This document shows positions 42,848-52,327 of a DNA stretch of 64,000 bases, in pieces. The notes under the pieces are model-generated. The model was not told the DNA's origin, made no database searches, and was given only the letters and a program-made list of their open reading frames with translations. Source of the DNA: Aliamphritea ceti (GTDB taxonomy: Bacteria > Pseudomonadota > Gammaproteobacteria > Pseudomonadales > Balneatricaceae); assembly GCF_024347215.1 (NCBI RefSeq), contig NZ_AP025282.1, forward strand, positions 496,001 to 560,000, given 5' to 3'. Positions within the stretch are counted from its first letter, which is position 1, and each line of letters starts with the position of its first letter. The position numbers were made by a program, and so were the translations under genes.

Positions 42848-45670
42848 TTAGCGCTCCAGCAATGGTTTGAGGAACTGGCCTGTATAGGAATGTTCCGTAT
42901 TAGCTACATCTTCCGGAGTACCTGTAGCAATGATATGACCGCCTTTGGTGCCACCCTCGGGGCCTAAATCAACAATCCAGTCTGCTGTTTTTATAACATC
43001 AAGATTGTGTTCGATAACCACGATAGTGTTGCCGTGATCACGTAACCGGTAGAGTACATTGAGCAATTGCTGAATATCATAGAAGTGCAGACCTGTGGTC
43101 GGCTCATCAAGGATATAGAGTGTTTTGCCTGTATCCCGTTTACTTAGCTCTTTAGCCAACTTAACCCGTTGTGCTTCACCACCAGAAAGCGTAGTCGCTG
43201 CCTGGCCGAGGCGGATATAGCTGAGACCAACGTCGATCAGGGTTTGTAAACGACGTGACAGAGCAGGAATAGCGTCGAAGAATTCGCGGCCGTCTTCAAC
43301 CGTCATCTGCAGCACTTCATCAATGCTCTTGCCTTTATATTTTACTTCCAGAGTTTCGCGGTTATAACGCTTACCTTTACAGACATCACAAGGTACATAA
43401 ACATCTGGCAGGAAGTGCATTTCTACTTTGATAACCCCATCACCCTGACAGGCTTCACAGCGGCCACCTTTGACGTTGAAGCTAAAGCGCCCCGGCTTGT
43501 AACCACGGGCGCGTGCTTCCTGCGTGCCAGCAAATAATTCCCGAATAGGTGTGAAAATGCCGGTGTAAGTGGCTGGGTTAGAGCGAGGTGTGCGGCCAAT
43601 CGGGCTTTGGTCGATATCGATGACCTTATCCATCTGCTTTAGGCCGTCAATCTCATGATGCGGCGCTGCATCCAGCGTTGTTGCCTTATTTAGTTCTGTG
43701 GCGGCCAGTGGATATAAGGTGCCGTTAATCAGGGTAGATTTACCGGAACCGGAAACGCCGGTAACACAGGTCAGCAAGCCCAGAGGAATTTCCAGATTCA
43801 CTTCGTTAAGGTTATTGCCTGTTGCGCCCAACAACTTCAGCCAACGGCCGTCAGGAGAGTTGCGATCGCTAGGAATCTCGATTTTACGGCGACCTGAAAT
43901 ATAGTCACCGGTAATCGAGTTTTTATTATCCATGACTTGCTGTGGTGTGCCCTGGGCGATAATCTCACCACCGTGTACGCCGGCTCCGGGACCTACATCA
44001 ATGACGTGATCTGCCAGTCGAATGGCGTCTTCATCGTGTTCAACAACGATAACGGTGTTACCTAAATCCCGCAGATGGATCAGTGTTTTTAGCAGACGAT
44101 CATTGTCGCGCTGATGTAATCCGATTGAAGGTTCATCAAGTATGTACATTACGCCAACTAAACCGGCACCAATCTGGCTTGCCAGTCGGATACGCTGAGC
44201 TTCACCGCCGGAAAGTGTTTCAGCACTGCGTTCCAGTGACAGGTAATCCAGGCCGACATTTACCAGGAAAGCCAGTCGCAGGCGAATTTCTTTGACAATT
44301 TTGTCAGCAATTTCGCCCCGTTTGCCGTCCATTTTCAGCGTTTCGAAATAGTCATAACAATCGCCAATGGCCATCTCAACAATTTGTGGGAGGGTTTCGG
44401 TGGCAATGAATACGTGACGGGCATCACGGCGTAAGCGGCTGCCATCACAGGACGGACAAGATTGCATATTGATGTATTTGGAAAGGTCTTCACGGACCAT
44501 TTCTGATTCGGTTTCCCGGTAGCGGCGTTCCAGGTTGTTAAGCACCCCTTCAAATGGGTGTGACTTGCTAATGGAATCACCACGGTCATTCAGATACTTG
44601 AAGGCGATATTGTCTTTGCCGCTACCCTGTAAAATGACTTTTTGCTGTTTAGCACTGAGCTCGCCAAACGGGGTGTTGATATCAAATTCGTAGTGGGCCG
44701 CAACAGCTTTAAGTTGCTGGAAGTAATACAGAGCACGTCGGTCCCAACCACGGATTGCGCCTTCGGAAAGTGTCAGGCTTGGATCACTGACAACTTTTTT
44801 CGGATCGAAGAATTGCTTAACACCCAGACCGTCGCAGGCAGAGCATGCGCCATGTGGGTTGTTGAACGAGAACATTCGGGGCTCAAGTTCTTGAATGCTG
44901 TGTCCACATTTTGGACAGGCAAAACGTGCAGAGAACACCATGTCTTCGCCGTCACCGTCCATATAACAGACAGTGGCAATTCCATCGGTGAGATTTAATG
45001 CAGTTTCGAAAGATTCAGCAAGACGCGCCTGCATATCCGGGCGTACTTTGAAACGGTCAACGACTGCTTCAATGTCGTGCTTTTTGTTTTTATCCAGTTC
45101 AGGAGCGCTATCGATGTCAATCACAATGCCATTAATACGAGCGCGGACAAAACCCTGTGTTTTCAGCTCGCTGATGGTATGTAAGTGCTCACCTTTACGG
45201 CCCTGAACGATAGGCGCCAGAAGCATAAGCTTGCTGCCTTCCGGCAGTGCTAACACCTGATCGACCATCTGACTTACGGTCTGAGCTGCCAGGGGTAAAT
45301 CGTGATCCGGACAACGTGGTTCACCGGCACGGGCAAACAGTAGTCGCAAATAGTCATAAATTTCGGTGATGGTACCGACCGTTGAACGGGGGTTATGCGA
45401 CGTAGACTTCTGTTCAATGGAAATCGCTGGTGACAGCCCTTCGATGTGATCAACATCGGGCTTTTCCATGACGGACAGGAATTGCCGGGCATAAGTAGAC
45501 AGCGATTCGACATAGCGCCGCTGACCTTCAGCATAGAGGGTGTCAAAAGCCAGCGATGATTTGCCAGACCCGGAAAGTCCGGTAATGACAACCAGCTTAT
45601 CGCGGGGAATTTCGATATCGACATTCTTAAGATTGTGGGTACGGGCCCCGCGAACCAGGATTTGTTCCAT
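42848..45670 (-). CDS. uvrA: Excinuclease ABC subunit A
   Basis: A 940-residue protein started at the ATG at 45670 (MEQILVRGARTHNLKNVD); the longer in-frame start is not supported. Two ABC modules are present: Walker A GLSGSGKSS near residue 31 and GVSGSGKST near 640, with LSGGEAQR signatures twice. Zinc-finger CxxC pairs appear in ACPKCGHS/CSACDG and in CEACQGDG/CDVCKG. It recognises damage in nucleotide excision repair with UvrB. It is divergent from ssb, as in many bacteria. I saw no clear LexA box in the 224 bases between them. Confidence 0.97.
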   Translation of the reverse strand: MEQILVRGARTHNLKNVDIEIPRDKLVVITGLSGSGKSSLAFDTLYAEGQRRYVESLSTYARQFLSVMEKPDVDHIEGLSPAISIEQKSTSHNPRSTVGTITEIYDYLRLLFARAGEPRCPDHDLPLAAQTVSQMVDQVLALPEGSKLMLLAPIVQGRKGEHLHTISELKTQGFVRARINGIVIDIDSAPELDKNKKHDIEAVVDRFKVRPDMQARLAESFETALNLTDGIATVCYMDGDGEDMVFSARFACPKCGHSIQELEPRMFSFNNPHGACSACDGLGVKQFFDPKKVVSDPSLTLSEGAIRGWDRRALYYFQQLKAVAAHYEFDINTPFGELSAKQQKVILQGSGKDNIAFKYLNDRGDSISKSHPFEGVLNNLERRYRETESEMVREDLSKYINMQSCPSCDGSRLRRDARHVFIATETLPQIVEMAIGDCYDYFETLKMDGKRGEIADKIVKEIRLRLAFLVNVGLDYLSLERSAETLSGGEAQRIRLASQIGAGLVGVMYILDEPSIGLHQRDNDRLLKTLIHLRDLGNTVIVVEHDEDAIRLADHVIDVGPGAGVHGGEIIAQGTPQQVMDNKNSITGDYISGRRKIEIPSDRNSPDGRWLKLLGATGNNLNEVNLEIPLGLLTCVTGVSGSGKSTLINGTLYPLAATELNKATTLDAAPHHEIDGLKQMDKVIDIDQSPIGRTPRSNPATYTGIFTPIRELFAGTQEARARGYKPGRFSFNVKGGRCEACQGDGVIKVEMHFLPDVYVPCDVCKGKRYNRETLEVKYKGKSIDEVLQMTVEDGREFFDAIPALSRRLQTLIDVGLSYIRLGQAATTLSGGEAQRVKLAKELSKRDTGKTLYILDEPTTGLHFYDIQQLLNVLYRLRDHGNTIVVIEHNLDVIKTADWIVDLGPEGGTKGGHIIATGTPEDVANTEHSYTGQFLKPLLER

Positions 45671-45894
45671 CAGTGTGTCCGACTTGTGCGCAAAAAAGAG
45701 ATGATTATAGTGGCAGACGTGCCTGAAAAGCATCCTAAATCCTGAGATGTCCTGAAACATTATTTGGTAGATGTTCAGAGGTCTAATTATGCTATGCTTG
45801 GCGCCAGGAAAATGAATCGGCCAAAGTTAAGGCCGAACCAAGATCAACAGATGCAATATAGCCCCGCAGGACGCTGAGGGGAGTGGAGAATTCA

Positions 45895-46491
45895 ATGGCA
45901 CGCGGTATTAACAAAGTCATTCTGATTGGTAACCTGGGTAACGATCCGGATACTAAATATATGCCCAGCGGCAATGCCGTAACTAATATCACTGTAGCGA
46001 CTTCAGAAAGCTGGAAAGACAAGCAAACTGGTCAGCAGCAGGAACGTACGGAATGGCACCGTGTAGTGTTTTTTAACCGGTTGGCTGAAATCGCCGGTGA
46101 ATACCTGCGCAAAGGTTCTAAGGTGTATTTGGAAGGTTCGTTGCGTACCCGGAAGTGGCAGGGGCAGGACGGACAGGATCGTTACACAACTGAGATCGTT
46201 GCCAGCGAAATGCAAATGCTGGATGGTCGCGGCGGTGATAATAACGGCGGGTACCAGCAGTCACAGGGCGGTGGTTTCCAGCAGCAAGCACCACAGCAGC
46301 AGGCACCTCAGCAGCAATATCAGCAGGCGCCACAGCAACAACAGCAACAAGCTCCACAACAATATCAGCAGCAGGCGCCTCAGCAACAACAGGCTCCTCA
46401 GCAGCAGTACCAGAAGCCGCCTCAGCAGCAAGCACCAGCTCCACAGCCTGCGCCGGGTATGGATGATTTCGACGACGATATCCCATTCTGA
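45895..46491 (+). CDS. ssb: Single-stranded DNA-binding protein
   Basis: A 198-residue SSB. The OB fold spans residues 1-110 (RGINKVILIGNLGNDPD, TEWHRVVFFNRLAEI). The linker, about residues 125-185, is unusually rich in Gln, Pro and Ala with repeated QQAPQQQ-like units. The C-terminus MDDFDDDIPF is the acidic tip that recruits partner proteins. The ATG at 45895, after GGAG, gives the standard N-terminus. Divergent from uvrA. Confidence 0.97.
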   Translation: MARGINKVILIGNLGNDPDTKYMPSGNAVTNITVATSESWKDKQTGQQQERTEWHRVVFFNRLAEIAGEYLRKGSKVYLEGSLRTRKWQGQDGQDRYTTEIVASEMQMLDGRGGDNNGGYQQSQGGGFQQQAPQQQAPQQQYQQAPQQQQQQAPQQYQQQAPQQQQAPQQQYQKPPQQQAPAPQPAPGMDDFDDDIPF

Positions 46492-46529
46492 TCCATTGTT
46501 CTGTGTAGTGAGTGAGGTAATCTGTAGTC

Positions 46530-47462
46530 ATGCTGAAGGCGTTTATTTCCCAGCCAGCTAAATTGCTTATTATTGGTGCTGACAGTCAGATCGGGTATTT
46601 CCTGAATCTGGCTGCGCAAACTGATGCTTTTTATATTCCGGTACCTTTTACCGATGCGGAACTGGATATAAATAATCGTCAGATGCTAGAGCAGCGGCTT
46701 GATGAAGTTCAACCAGACTATGTGATCAATACTTCCGGTTACAATGATGTTGATCAGGCTGAGCGTGATCCTGATGAGTGCTATCGGCGTAACACAAAGG
46801 CTGTTGAAACATTGGCAGTTGCTTGCGCTAAACGTGACATCGCGGTACTGCACTTATCATCGGATTATGTGTTTGACGGACATTATGCCAGTGGTTATGC
46901 AGAGGCTGATGAAGCTAAACCTCTGGGTGTCTATGGCGATAGTAAATGGCGTGGTGAAGAAGCTTTGCGCCAGACGTTGGAACGTCACCTTATTCTAAGG
47001 GTAAGCTGGGTTTTTAGTCCGGTTGGTGATAACTACATGCAGCGTGCTTTGCGTCAGGCCCGCGAACAGTCTGTAATTTCTGCAGCGGATGACAGGCGCG
47101 GATGTCCAACATCTGCGGCAGACATTGCCCGGGTTATTATTGCAATGCTTAAGCAAGTGCATAATGGTGCAGATGTTTGGGGTACCTATCATTATTGCGG
47201 TGCAGAAGTCACTTCACGCTATGGTTTCAGTGAAGCGGTTTTGGCGGCAGCAGGTCAGTTTGAAGATTTTCGAGCAGAAGAAATTCGTGCCGTACCTTCG
47301 AAAGATTACGGAACAGATACCGAGCGTCCGGCGTCTTCAGTACTAGTCTGTAAGAAGTTGTTGAATGCTTTTGGTATTCGCCAGATTCCATGGCGACATG
47401 AGCTGATTAATGTTGTGAAAACGTTGTATCAGCCAGTGGCCGAGCAGGACGCTCAATCGTAG
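46530..47462 (+). CDS. Sugar-nucleotide reductase, RmlD-like (dTDP-4-dehydrorhamnose reductase family)
   Basis: A 310-residue extended short-chain reductase. LLIIGADSQIGYFL is the nucleotide-binding loop, LSSDYVFDG the Ser-containing strand, and YGDSK the catalytic Tyr/Lys pair. Residue pattern D..A..DP..C....A resembles RmlD and the related MAT2B group. dTDP-L-rhamnose reductase activity or a related role in surface sugar formation is possible, but no other rml gene is adjacent. It follows ssb by 38 bases. A hairpin follows the stop. Confidence 0.75.
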   Translation: MLKAFISQPAKLLIIGADSQIGYFLNLAAQTDAFYIPVPFTDAELDINNRQMLEQRLDEVQPDYVINTSGYNDVDQAERDPDECYRRNTKAVETLAVACAKRDIAVLHLSSDYVFDGHYASGYAEADEAKPLGVYGDSKWRGEEALRQTLERHLILRVSWVFSPVGDNYMQRALRQAREQSVISAADDRRGCPTSAADIARVIIAMLKQVHNGADVWGTYHYCGAEVTSRYGFSEAVLAAAGQFEDFRAEEIRAVPSKDYGTDTERPASSVLVCKKLLNAFGIRQIPWRHELINVVKTLYQPVAEQDAQS

Positions 47463-47470
47463 GGTTTATC

Positions 47471-47492
47471 AGCAGCACCGGTCGGTGCTGCT
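47471..47492 (+). terminator. Hairpin between the RmlD-like and SirB-like genes
   Basis: AGCAGCACC/GGTGCTGCT, 9-bp perfect stem with a 4-base loop, lies in the 54-base convergent gap. The T tail is weak, so it may be only a partial terminator for either gene. Confidence 0.55.
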
Positions 47493-47516
47493 AACCTAGT
47501 TTGTCAGAAAAATAGC

Positions 47517-47891
47517 TTACCAGGGAAATGGCATGTGGCTACGTGCGACAGCAAAGATGTAGCCCCAGCAAGCTAAGGCCAGAATCAGTGCCATGGTACG
47601 AATCGCTTTAGTCTTACCGCGTTTCAGTGCCATCGTTCCCAGTACGATGTAAGCAATAAGCCCTCCCAGCTTAGCTGTTAACCATGCGTCGACAAACGGA
47701 TACTGGCTTATTGTGATGGTCAGGCCAACCGCTGTTACCAGGAGCAGAGTATCAATAATATGCGGTGCAATTTTTACCCAGCGGCGTTGCAGGAGGTTGT
47801 TATCGGTCAGCATCCAGAAGCCGCGGATAGCGAATGATAATAGGGTTAACATGGCACAGGTCATGTGCAGGTGTTTTAATAGCATGTACAT
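47517..47891 (-). CDS. SirB2-family small membrane protein
   Basis: A 124-residue protein with four hydrophobic helices. LKHLHMTCAMLTLLSFAIRG, HIIDTLLLVTAVGLTI and the C-terminal GYIFAVARSHMPFPW match the SirB2/YfbV-like invasion-regulator family. Function is unclear in the family: it is named from expression changes in Salmonella. It is divergent from moaA. No promoter is clear. Confidence 0.75.
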   Translation of the reverse strand: MYMLLKHLHMTCAMLTLLSFAIRGFWMLTDNNLLQRRWVKIAPHIIDTLLLVTAVGLTITISQYPFVDAWLTAKLGGLIAYIVLGTMALKRGKTKAIRTMALILALACWGYIFAVARSHMPFPW

Positions 47892-48060
47892 AGGTCTGTT
47901 TGGCTCTTAATATAATCGTTTCTATATATGGCGCTGTTACATAAACATTGTCGCTATATATAGGTATAATCGGGTTTGTGAGCAGTGCTCCGCTTCTTTG
48001 ATGAAGGCGGCTCATTCTCACTGATTTACTCACCAGAAGCCAGTGTGGCGGATTTTAGTT

Positions 48061-49065
48061 ATGACACAATCTACATCTTCTCAGCCAGTTTTAGTCGATA
48101 AGTTCGGTCGTCGGGTCGAATATGTACGCTTGTCTGTTACGGACAGGTGCGATTTTCGCTGCGTGTACTGTATGGCTGAAGAGATGGAGTTTTTGCCCCG
48201 TGAACAGGTGTTGTCGCTGGAAGAAATTTATAATCTGGCGAAAAGTTTTACGGATCTTGGTGTAAACAAGTTACGCCTGACCGGTGGTGAGCCGTTGGTT
48301 CGTAAAGGTGTGCTGGGGCTTATCGAGAAGATGGGGCAGCTGCCAGCTGAGTTGCTGATTACTACTAATGGTTCGCAGTTGACTAAAATGGCGAAAGATC
48401 TGCAGCGGTTTGGTGTGGATCGTCTGAATATCAGTCTGGATAGTTTGCAGCGTGATAAATTTCAGCGCTTAACACGCAGTGATCGTCTGCATCAGGTGCT
48501 GGCAGGTATTGATGCTGCCTGTGAGGCTGGTTTCAAGGGTATTAAACTGAATGCAGTAGTGCTTAAAGGCCGTAACGATGACGAGGTTGTCGATTTGGTT
48601 GAGTTTGCCCGTGACCGTGAAATCGATATTACCTTTATTGAAGAAATGCCGCTGGGAGCGATTACTGAGCATGATCGCGCTGAGTCGTATTGTTCCAGTG
48701 ATGAAATACTGGCGATGATTTCAAAGCAATACGAGTTGCTTTCCACGACAGAAAAAACCGGTGGTCCTTCTAAGTATTATCGAATGAGTGATAGCCGCAG
48801 TAAGATTGGTTTTATTTCACCACATAGTCATAACTTTTGTAGTGAATGTAACCGTGTACGGGTAACTGTTGAGGGGCGTTTGCTGCTTTGTCTGGGTAAT
48901 GAGCATTCGATGGATTTACGCGAGGTCATGCGAAATAATCCAGACGATAATGATTTGCTTAAGCAGAAGCTGATCGAGTCTATGGATCTTAAGCCTGAAC
49001 GTCATTATTTCGATCTGGATGCTGAGCCTCAGATTGTTCGTTTTATGAATATGACCGGCGGCTGA
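48061..49065 (+). CDS. moaA: GTP 3',8-cyclase (molybdenum cofactor step 1)
   Basis: A 334-residue radical SAM enzyme from the ATG at 48061 (an earlier GTG at 48043 is rejected). The SAM-binding cluster motif is CDFRCVYC, and the C-terminal cluster lies in FCSECNRVRV followed by LLLCLGNE. The chain ends in the required Gly-Gly (MTGG). It converts GTP to 3',8-cyclo-GTP, the substrate of MoaC, which is about 2.8 kb downstream. Only moaA and moaC of the pathway are in this window. Confidence 0.96.
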   Translation: MTQSTSSQPVLVDKFGRRVEYVRLSVTDRCDFRCVYCMAEEMEFLPREQVLSLEEIYNLAKSFTDLGVNKLRLTGGEPLVRKGVLGLIEKMGQLPAELLITTNGSQLTKMAKDLQRFGVDRLNISLDSLQRDKFQRLTRSDRLHQVLAGIDAACEAGFKGIKLNAVVLKGRNDDEVVDLVEFARDREIDITFIEEMPLGAITEHDRAESYCSSDEILAMISKQYELLSTTEKTGGPSKYYRMSDSRSKIGFISPHSHNFCSECNRVRVTVEGRLLLCLGNEHSMDLREVMRNNPDDNDLLKQKLIESMDLKPERHYFDLDAEPQIVRFMNMTGG

Positions 49066-49066
49066 T

Positions 49067-49535
49067 TTAGCCGCGTATCAGGGCCGGTAATCGTCGCGGC
49101 ACAGGGCTTTTCTTAACAATAGCGCTGCTAGTTTCAGCCCGCTCCACAATGTGATTCAACTGCTCGTCCAGGTCGCTGATTGAACGTAAAACTAAGCGAA
49201 TAATAAAGCAATCTTCTCCCGTCCCCTTATCGCACTCTATTCACGCTGGCATTTAGGTCAGACGTTCTTCAAGTTTATGCAGTTGTCCGGGCAATAGTTT
49301 AACTCTTGCCAGTGATGTGAGTGTAAAGCCTGGTTTTTCGAGATCTACCTAAATGGTATAGCGAATAATAACTCCCTGTTCTTCGAGCGTTCTTAATGCG
49401 TTCTGCAATGCTTGGTGCAGACATGCCTATCTGATTAGCCAAGCTGCTGACAGATTGACGGGCGTTGTCTGCTAATCGCTTGATAATTTCTATATCGATA
49501 CCGTCAGGTATATATGTTTTTGAAGTCAAAGGCAT
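49067..49535 (-). pseudogene. Decayed Lrp/AsnC-family transcriptional regulator
   Basis: Translation on the minus strand gives an AsnC helix-turn-helix, MPLTSKTYIPDGIDIEIIKR then SVSSLANQIGMSAPSIAERI, and then breaks. After a 1-base frame change near the Lys codon the rest of the protein is readable: LEEQGVIIRYTI, a stop, VDLEKPGFTLTSLARVKLLP, stops, then GEDCFIIRLVLRSISDLDEQ and SSAIVKKSPVPRRLPALIRG. The frame carries three in-frame stops (TAG, TAA, TGA). These are the ligand-binding RAM domain strands of Lrp relatives. It was probably the regulator of the divergent EamA transporter and has decayed recently. Confidence 0.85.
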
Positions 49536-49655
49536 AATTGATGATTTACCACTAATTCAAAGGTGTTTTGCTTTATTGGCTCATGTTTACTTATAGATGA
49601 TTATTTTGGCCAGCGTAAACTGTTTGTATTTCAGGCGATGCTTTGAGGGAGTGGG

Positions 49656-50558
49656 ATGAATTTAAATCGTCGGCAGACCGGTATTGTAGAGATGGTCCTG
49701 GCTATGGGGTTGTCTGGGACGCTTGGATATTTTGTACTGGAGGCGAACTTACCTGTATGGAATATCGTATTTTTTCGCTGTGTCTTTGGGTTGCTGGGCT
49801 TGGGTATTTATTGCTGGTGGCGAGGCTTTCTGACGCCGTGGCCGTTGGCTGGGCGGAATTTGTTGTTTGCTTCTCTGGCTGGTTGTGCTCTGGTTGCTAA
49901 CTGGCTACTGCTATTTGGTTCTTATCAGTATGCTTCGATATCGCTGTCGACAGCTGTATATCATACCCAGCCATTTTTTCTGCTTTTACTGGCTAGGCTG
50001 TTTTTTGCTGAGGCTTTTGATCTTCGAAAATTACCCTGGTATCTGATTGCTTTTGCTGGTTTGTTGCTGATTATTGAGTTTCGCTGGAGCGGGTTGGAAA
50101 ACTCACAACAATTGCTTGGGTTTCTGATGGCACTGGGGGCGGCGGTACTCTATGCAGTGACGACCCTGTTTACGCGTCAGGTAGAAGGGGTTCGACCTGA
50201 AGTGATAGCGTTATTGCATGTGATGATCGGCAGTGTGCTGCTTTTGCCGGTACTGGATTTAACTGCGTTGCCTGTGTTGGCCAGTCAATGGTGGTGTCTG
50301 ATTGTGTTGGGATTTGTGCATACCTGCCTGATGTACATTTTTTTATATTCTGCCTATCAGAAATTACCAGTAGCGTTGATTGCGATACTGGCGTTTTTAT
50401 ATCCTGTGATAGCAATACTTGTGGATTATCTTATTTACGATCAGTCCTTAAGTGTTCTGCAGTGGCTCGGAATTATGGCTGTGCTGTTTTCTGCCACAGC
50501 AATGAATGCCGGTTGGTCACCGCTCAAGTGGCGAATGAAGCAAGCAAACAAGGTATAA
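49656..50558 (+). CDS. EamA/DMT-family transporter
   Basis: A 300-residue membrane protein with about ten hydrophobic helices arranged as two EamA repeats (residues 10-145 and 155-290). GYFVLEANLPVWNIVFFRC and LVANWLLLFGSYQYASISLSTAVYHTQPF are typical of the drug/metabolite transporter superfamily. Substrate unknown; amino acids or related metabolites are usual when an Lrp-type regulator is adjacent. The divergent regulator here is broken, so the gene may be constitutive or silent. Confidence 0.8.
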   Translation: MNLNRRQTGIVEMVLAMGLSGTLGYFVLEANLPVWNIVFFRCVFGLLGLGIYCWWRGFLTPWPLAGRNLLFASLAGCALVANWLLLFGSYQYASISLSTAVYHTQPFFLLLLARLFFAEAFDLRKLPWYLIAFAGLLLIIEFRWSGLENSQQLLGFLMALGAAVLYAVTTLFTRQVEGVRPEVIALLHVMIGSVLLLPVLDLTALPVLASQWWCLIVLGFVHTCLMYIFLYSAYQKLPVALIAILAFLYPVIAILVDYLIYDQSLSVLQWLGIMAVLFSATAMNAGWSPLKWRMKQANKV

Positions 50559-50699
50559 CCTGGGGTCATGAGGATTTTCGGGGGAGTTAGCGAAGTTTTA
50601 TGACGAAAGGTTGGCAAAAGACGATAGAAATGGACTGAAATTTTTGCCGTCTCGCGGTAAAATAGACTGTTTAAGTTTGTAGTTCGCTGAGGAGCCTTG

Positions 50700-51827
50700 A
50701 TGGCTGAGTCAAACATCCCGAATGATCCGTTTCAGAATATTCGTCCGTATCATGACCGGGAAGTAAATGTTGTTTTGAATAGACTGATCCGTAACGATGA
50801 GTTTATTTCGGCAATTACCCGTTACCAGTTTCCTAAGCTGGCATCCTGGTTAGGTTTTCTGCTTAAGCCTGCGATTCGTATTTTTTTGGCGCAGAAAATT
50901 GATGAAATTAAAACGGTGGCGAACTTTCAGGGACTGGTTGCGAGCTACATGGAAAAAATGATCAGCCGGACCACTACGCGTCTTAGCTGCTCAGGATTCG
51001 AAAACCTGGATGGTGATGAAGCGTATCTGTTTATTTCGAATCACCGTGATATCGCTATGGACCCTGCGTTTGTGAATTGGGTATTACATCAGAATGACAG
51101 GAATACAGCGCGTATCGCGATTGGAGATAACTTACTGCGTAAGCCTTACGTGTCTGATCTGATGCGGTTGAATAAAAGTTTTATTGTTAACCGCTCGGCT
51201 AAGGGACGTGAAGTGTTGACTGCGCTTGGACAGCTCTCGTCATATATTGATCATTCTTTGGTGCAGGATGAGCAGAATGTCTGGATTGCTCAGCGAGAAG
51301 GCCGGGCTAAAGACGGTAATGATGCGACTGATCCTGCGATTTTGAAAATGTTTTATATGTCGCACCGCAAACAGCGGTCTTTTAAAGAGTTTCTCGACCG
51401 GGTAAATATTGTGCCTGTTTCCATCTCTTACGAATATGATCCTTGCGATTCGGCTAAAGCCAATGAATTGTGTGCTAAGCAGCAGGATGGTAATTACGAG
51501 AAAGGTCAGTTTGAAGATATCGAAAGCATTGTGCAGGGTATTACCGGAAATAAGGGGCATGTACATGTAGCTTTTGGAAGTGTGATCCGGGACATGGAAA
51601 CACCAGAAGAGTTAGCTGCAGAGATTGATCGGCAGATTATAGAAAATTATCATTTGCACCCGTCTAATCTGATTGCTGCTGGAGAGGAAGATGCGTCTGC
51701 TTCATCTCAGGAGCGTAATCAGTTTGAAGAGCGTTTACAGGGGTTGGAACCTACAGCAGCAGAAATTTTGCGGCAGATGTACGCTAATCCGGTAAAAAAC
51801 AAACATACCCTGCAGGAGGGTGTATGA
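50700..51827 (+). CDS. Lysophospholipid-type acyltransferase (PlsC-like fold)
   Basis: A 375-residue protein; the ATG at 50700 follows GAGGAG. The acyltransferase block has NHRDIAMDPAF (HX4D catalytic motif) near residue 115, FIVNRSAKGR and WIAQREGRAKDG, corresponding to the substrate-binding blocks of the PlsC superfamily. The N- and C-terminal thirds have no recognised domain. It may acylate a glycerol phosphate or a related lipid at the inner membrane. It overlaps moaC by four bases, an unusual pairing, and a second PlsC homologue follows moaC. Confidence 0.78.
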   Translation: MAESNIPNDPFQNIRPYHDREVNVVLNRLIRNDEFISAITRYQFPKLASWLGFLLKPAIRIFLAQKIDEIKTVANFQGLVASYMEKMISRTTTRLSCSGFENLDGDEAYLFISNHRDIAMDPAFVNWVLHQNDRNTARIAIGDNLLRKPYVSDLMRLNKSFIVNRSAKGREVLTALGQLSSYIDHSLVQDEQNVWIAQREGRAKDGNDATDPAILKMFYMSHRKQRSFKEFLDRVNIVPVSISYEYDPCDSAKANELCAKQQDGNYEKGQFEDIESIVQGITGNKGHVHVAFGSVIRDMETPEELAAEIDRQIIENYHLHPSNLIAAGEEDASASSQERNQFEERLQGLEPTAAEILRQMYANPVKNKHTLQEGV

Positions 51828-52303
51828 CAGGTTTGACTCATCTTGATGAGAATGGACATGCCAATATGGTGGATGTGTCTGAAAAGGCGGTTACCAGCCG
51901 CGAAGCGACTGCGCAGGCAGTTGTAAAAATGTTGCCGGAAACCTTGCATATGATCACCGCCGGAGAGCATAAAAAAGGTGATGTGATTGCGGTTGCGCGG
52001 ATTGCTGGTATTCAGGCAGCAAAGCGTTGTTCTGACCTGATTCCGCTGTGTCATCCATTAATGCTTAGTAAAGTGAAAGTGGAGCTGACGCCTCAGCCTG
52101 AAAATAGCTGCATTGTTATTCATGCGACCTGCAAACTTGCAGGGCAGACGGGTGTCGAAATGGAGGCCTTAACTGCAGCGACTGTCGCGGGTCTGACTAT
52201 TTATGACATGTGCAAAGCTGTGGATAAAGGTATGGTCATGTCTGATGTGATGTTGCTGGAGAAAAAAGGCGGCAAAAGCGGACACTGGCAGGCTGACGTT
52301 TAA
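51824..52303 (+). CDS. moaC: Cyclic pyranopterin monophosphate synthase
   Basis: A 159-residue enzyme. MVDVSEKAVTSREATA, KKGDVIAVARIAGIQAAKR, LIPLCHPL, GVEMEALTAATVAGLTIYDM and KGGKSG are all MoaC signatures. It turns 3',8-cyclo-GTP into cyclic pyranopterin monophosphate in Moco synthesis, after MoaA. It is coupled by an ATGA overlap to the acyltransferase gene upstream. Confidence 0.97.
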   Translation: MTGLTHLDENGHANMVDVSEKAVTSREATAQAVVKMLPETLHMITAGEHKKGDVIAVARIAGIQAAKRCSDLIPLCHPLMLSKVKVELTPQPENSCIVIHATCKLAGQTGVEMEALTAATVAGLTIYDMCKAVDKGMVMSDVMLLEKKGGKSGHWQADV

Positions 52304-52327
52304 TTATTTATCAAGGAATACACTATC

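Noticed and set aside
45671..45894. LexA box expected between uvrA and ssb
   Set aside because: No CTGT-N8-ACAG site could be found in the 224 bases.
46118..46531. Long minus-strand frame opposite ssb
   Set aside because: Produced by the Gln/Pro-rich repeats of ssb; amino acid composition is an artefact (Ala/Val/Glu-rich).
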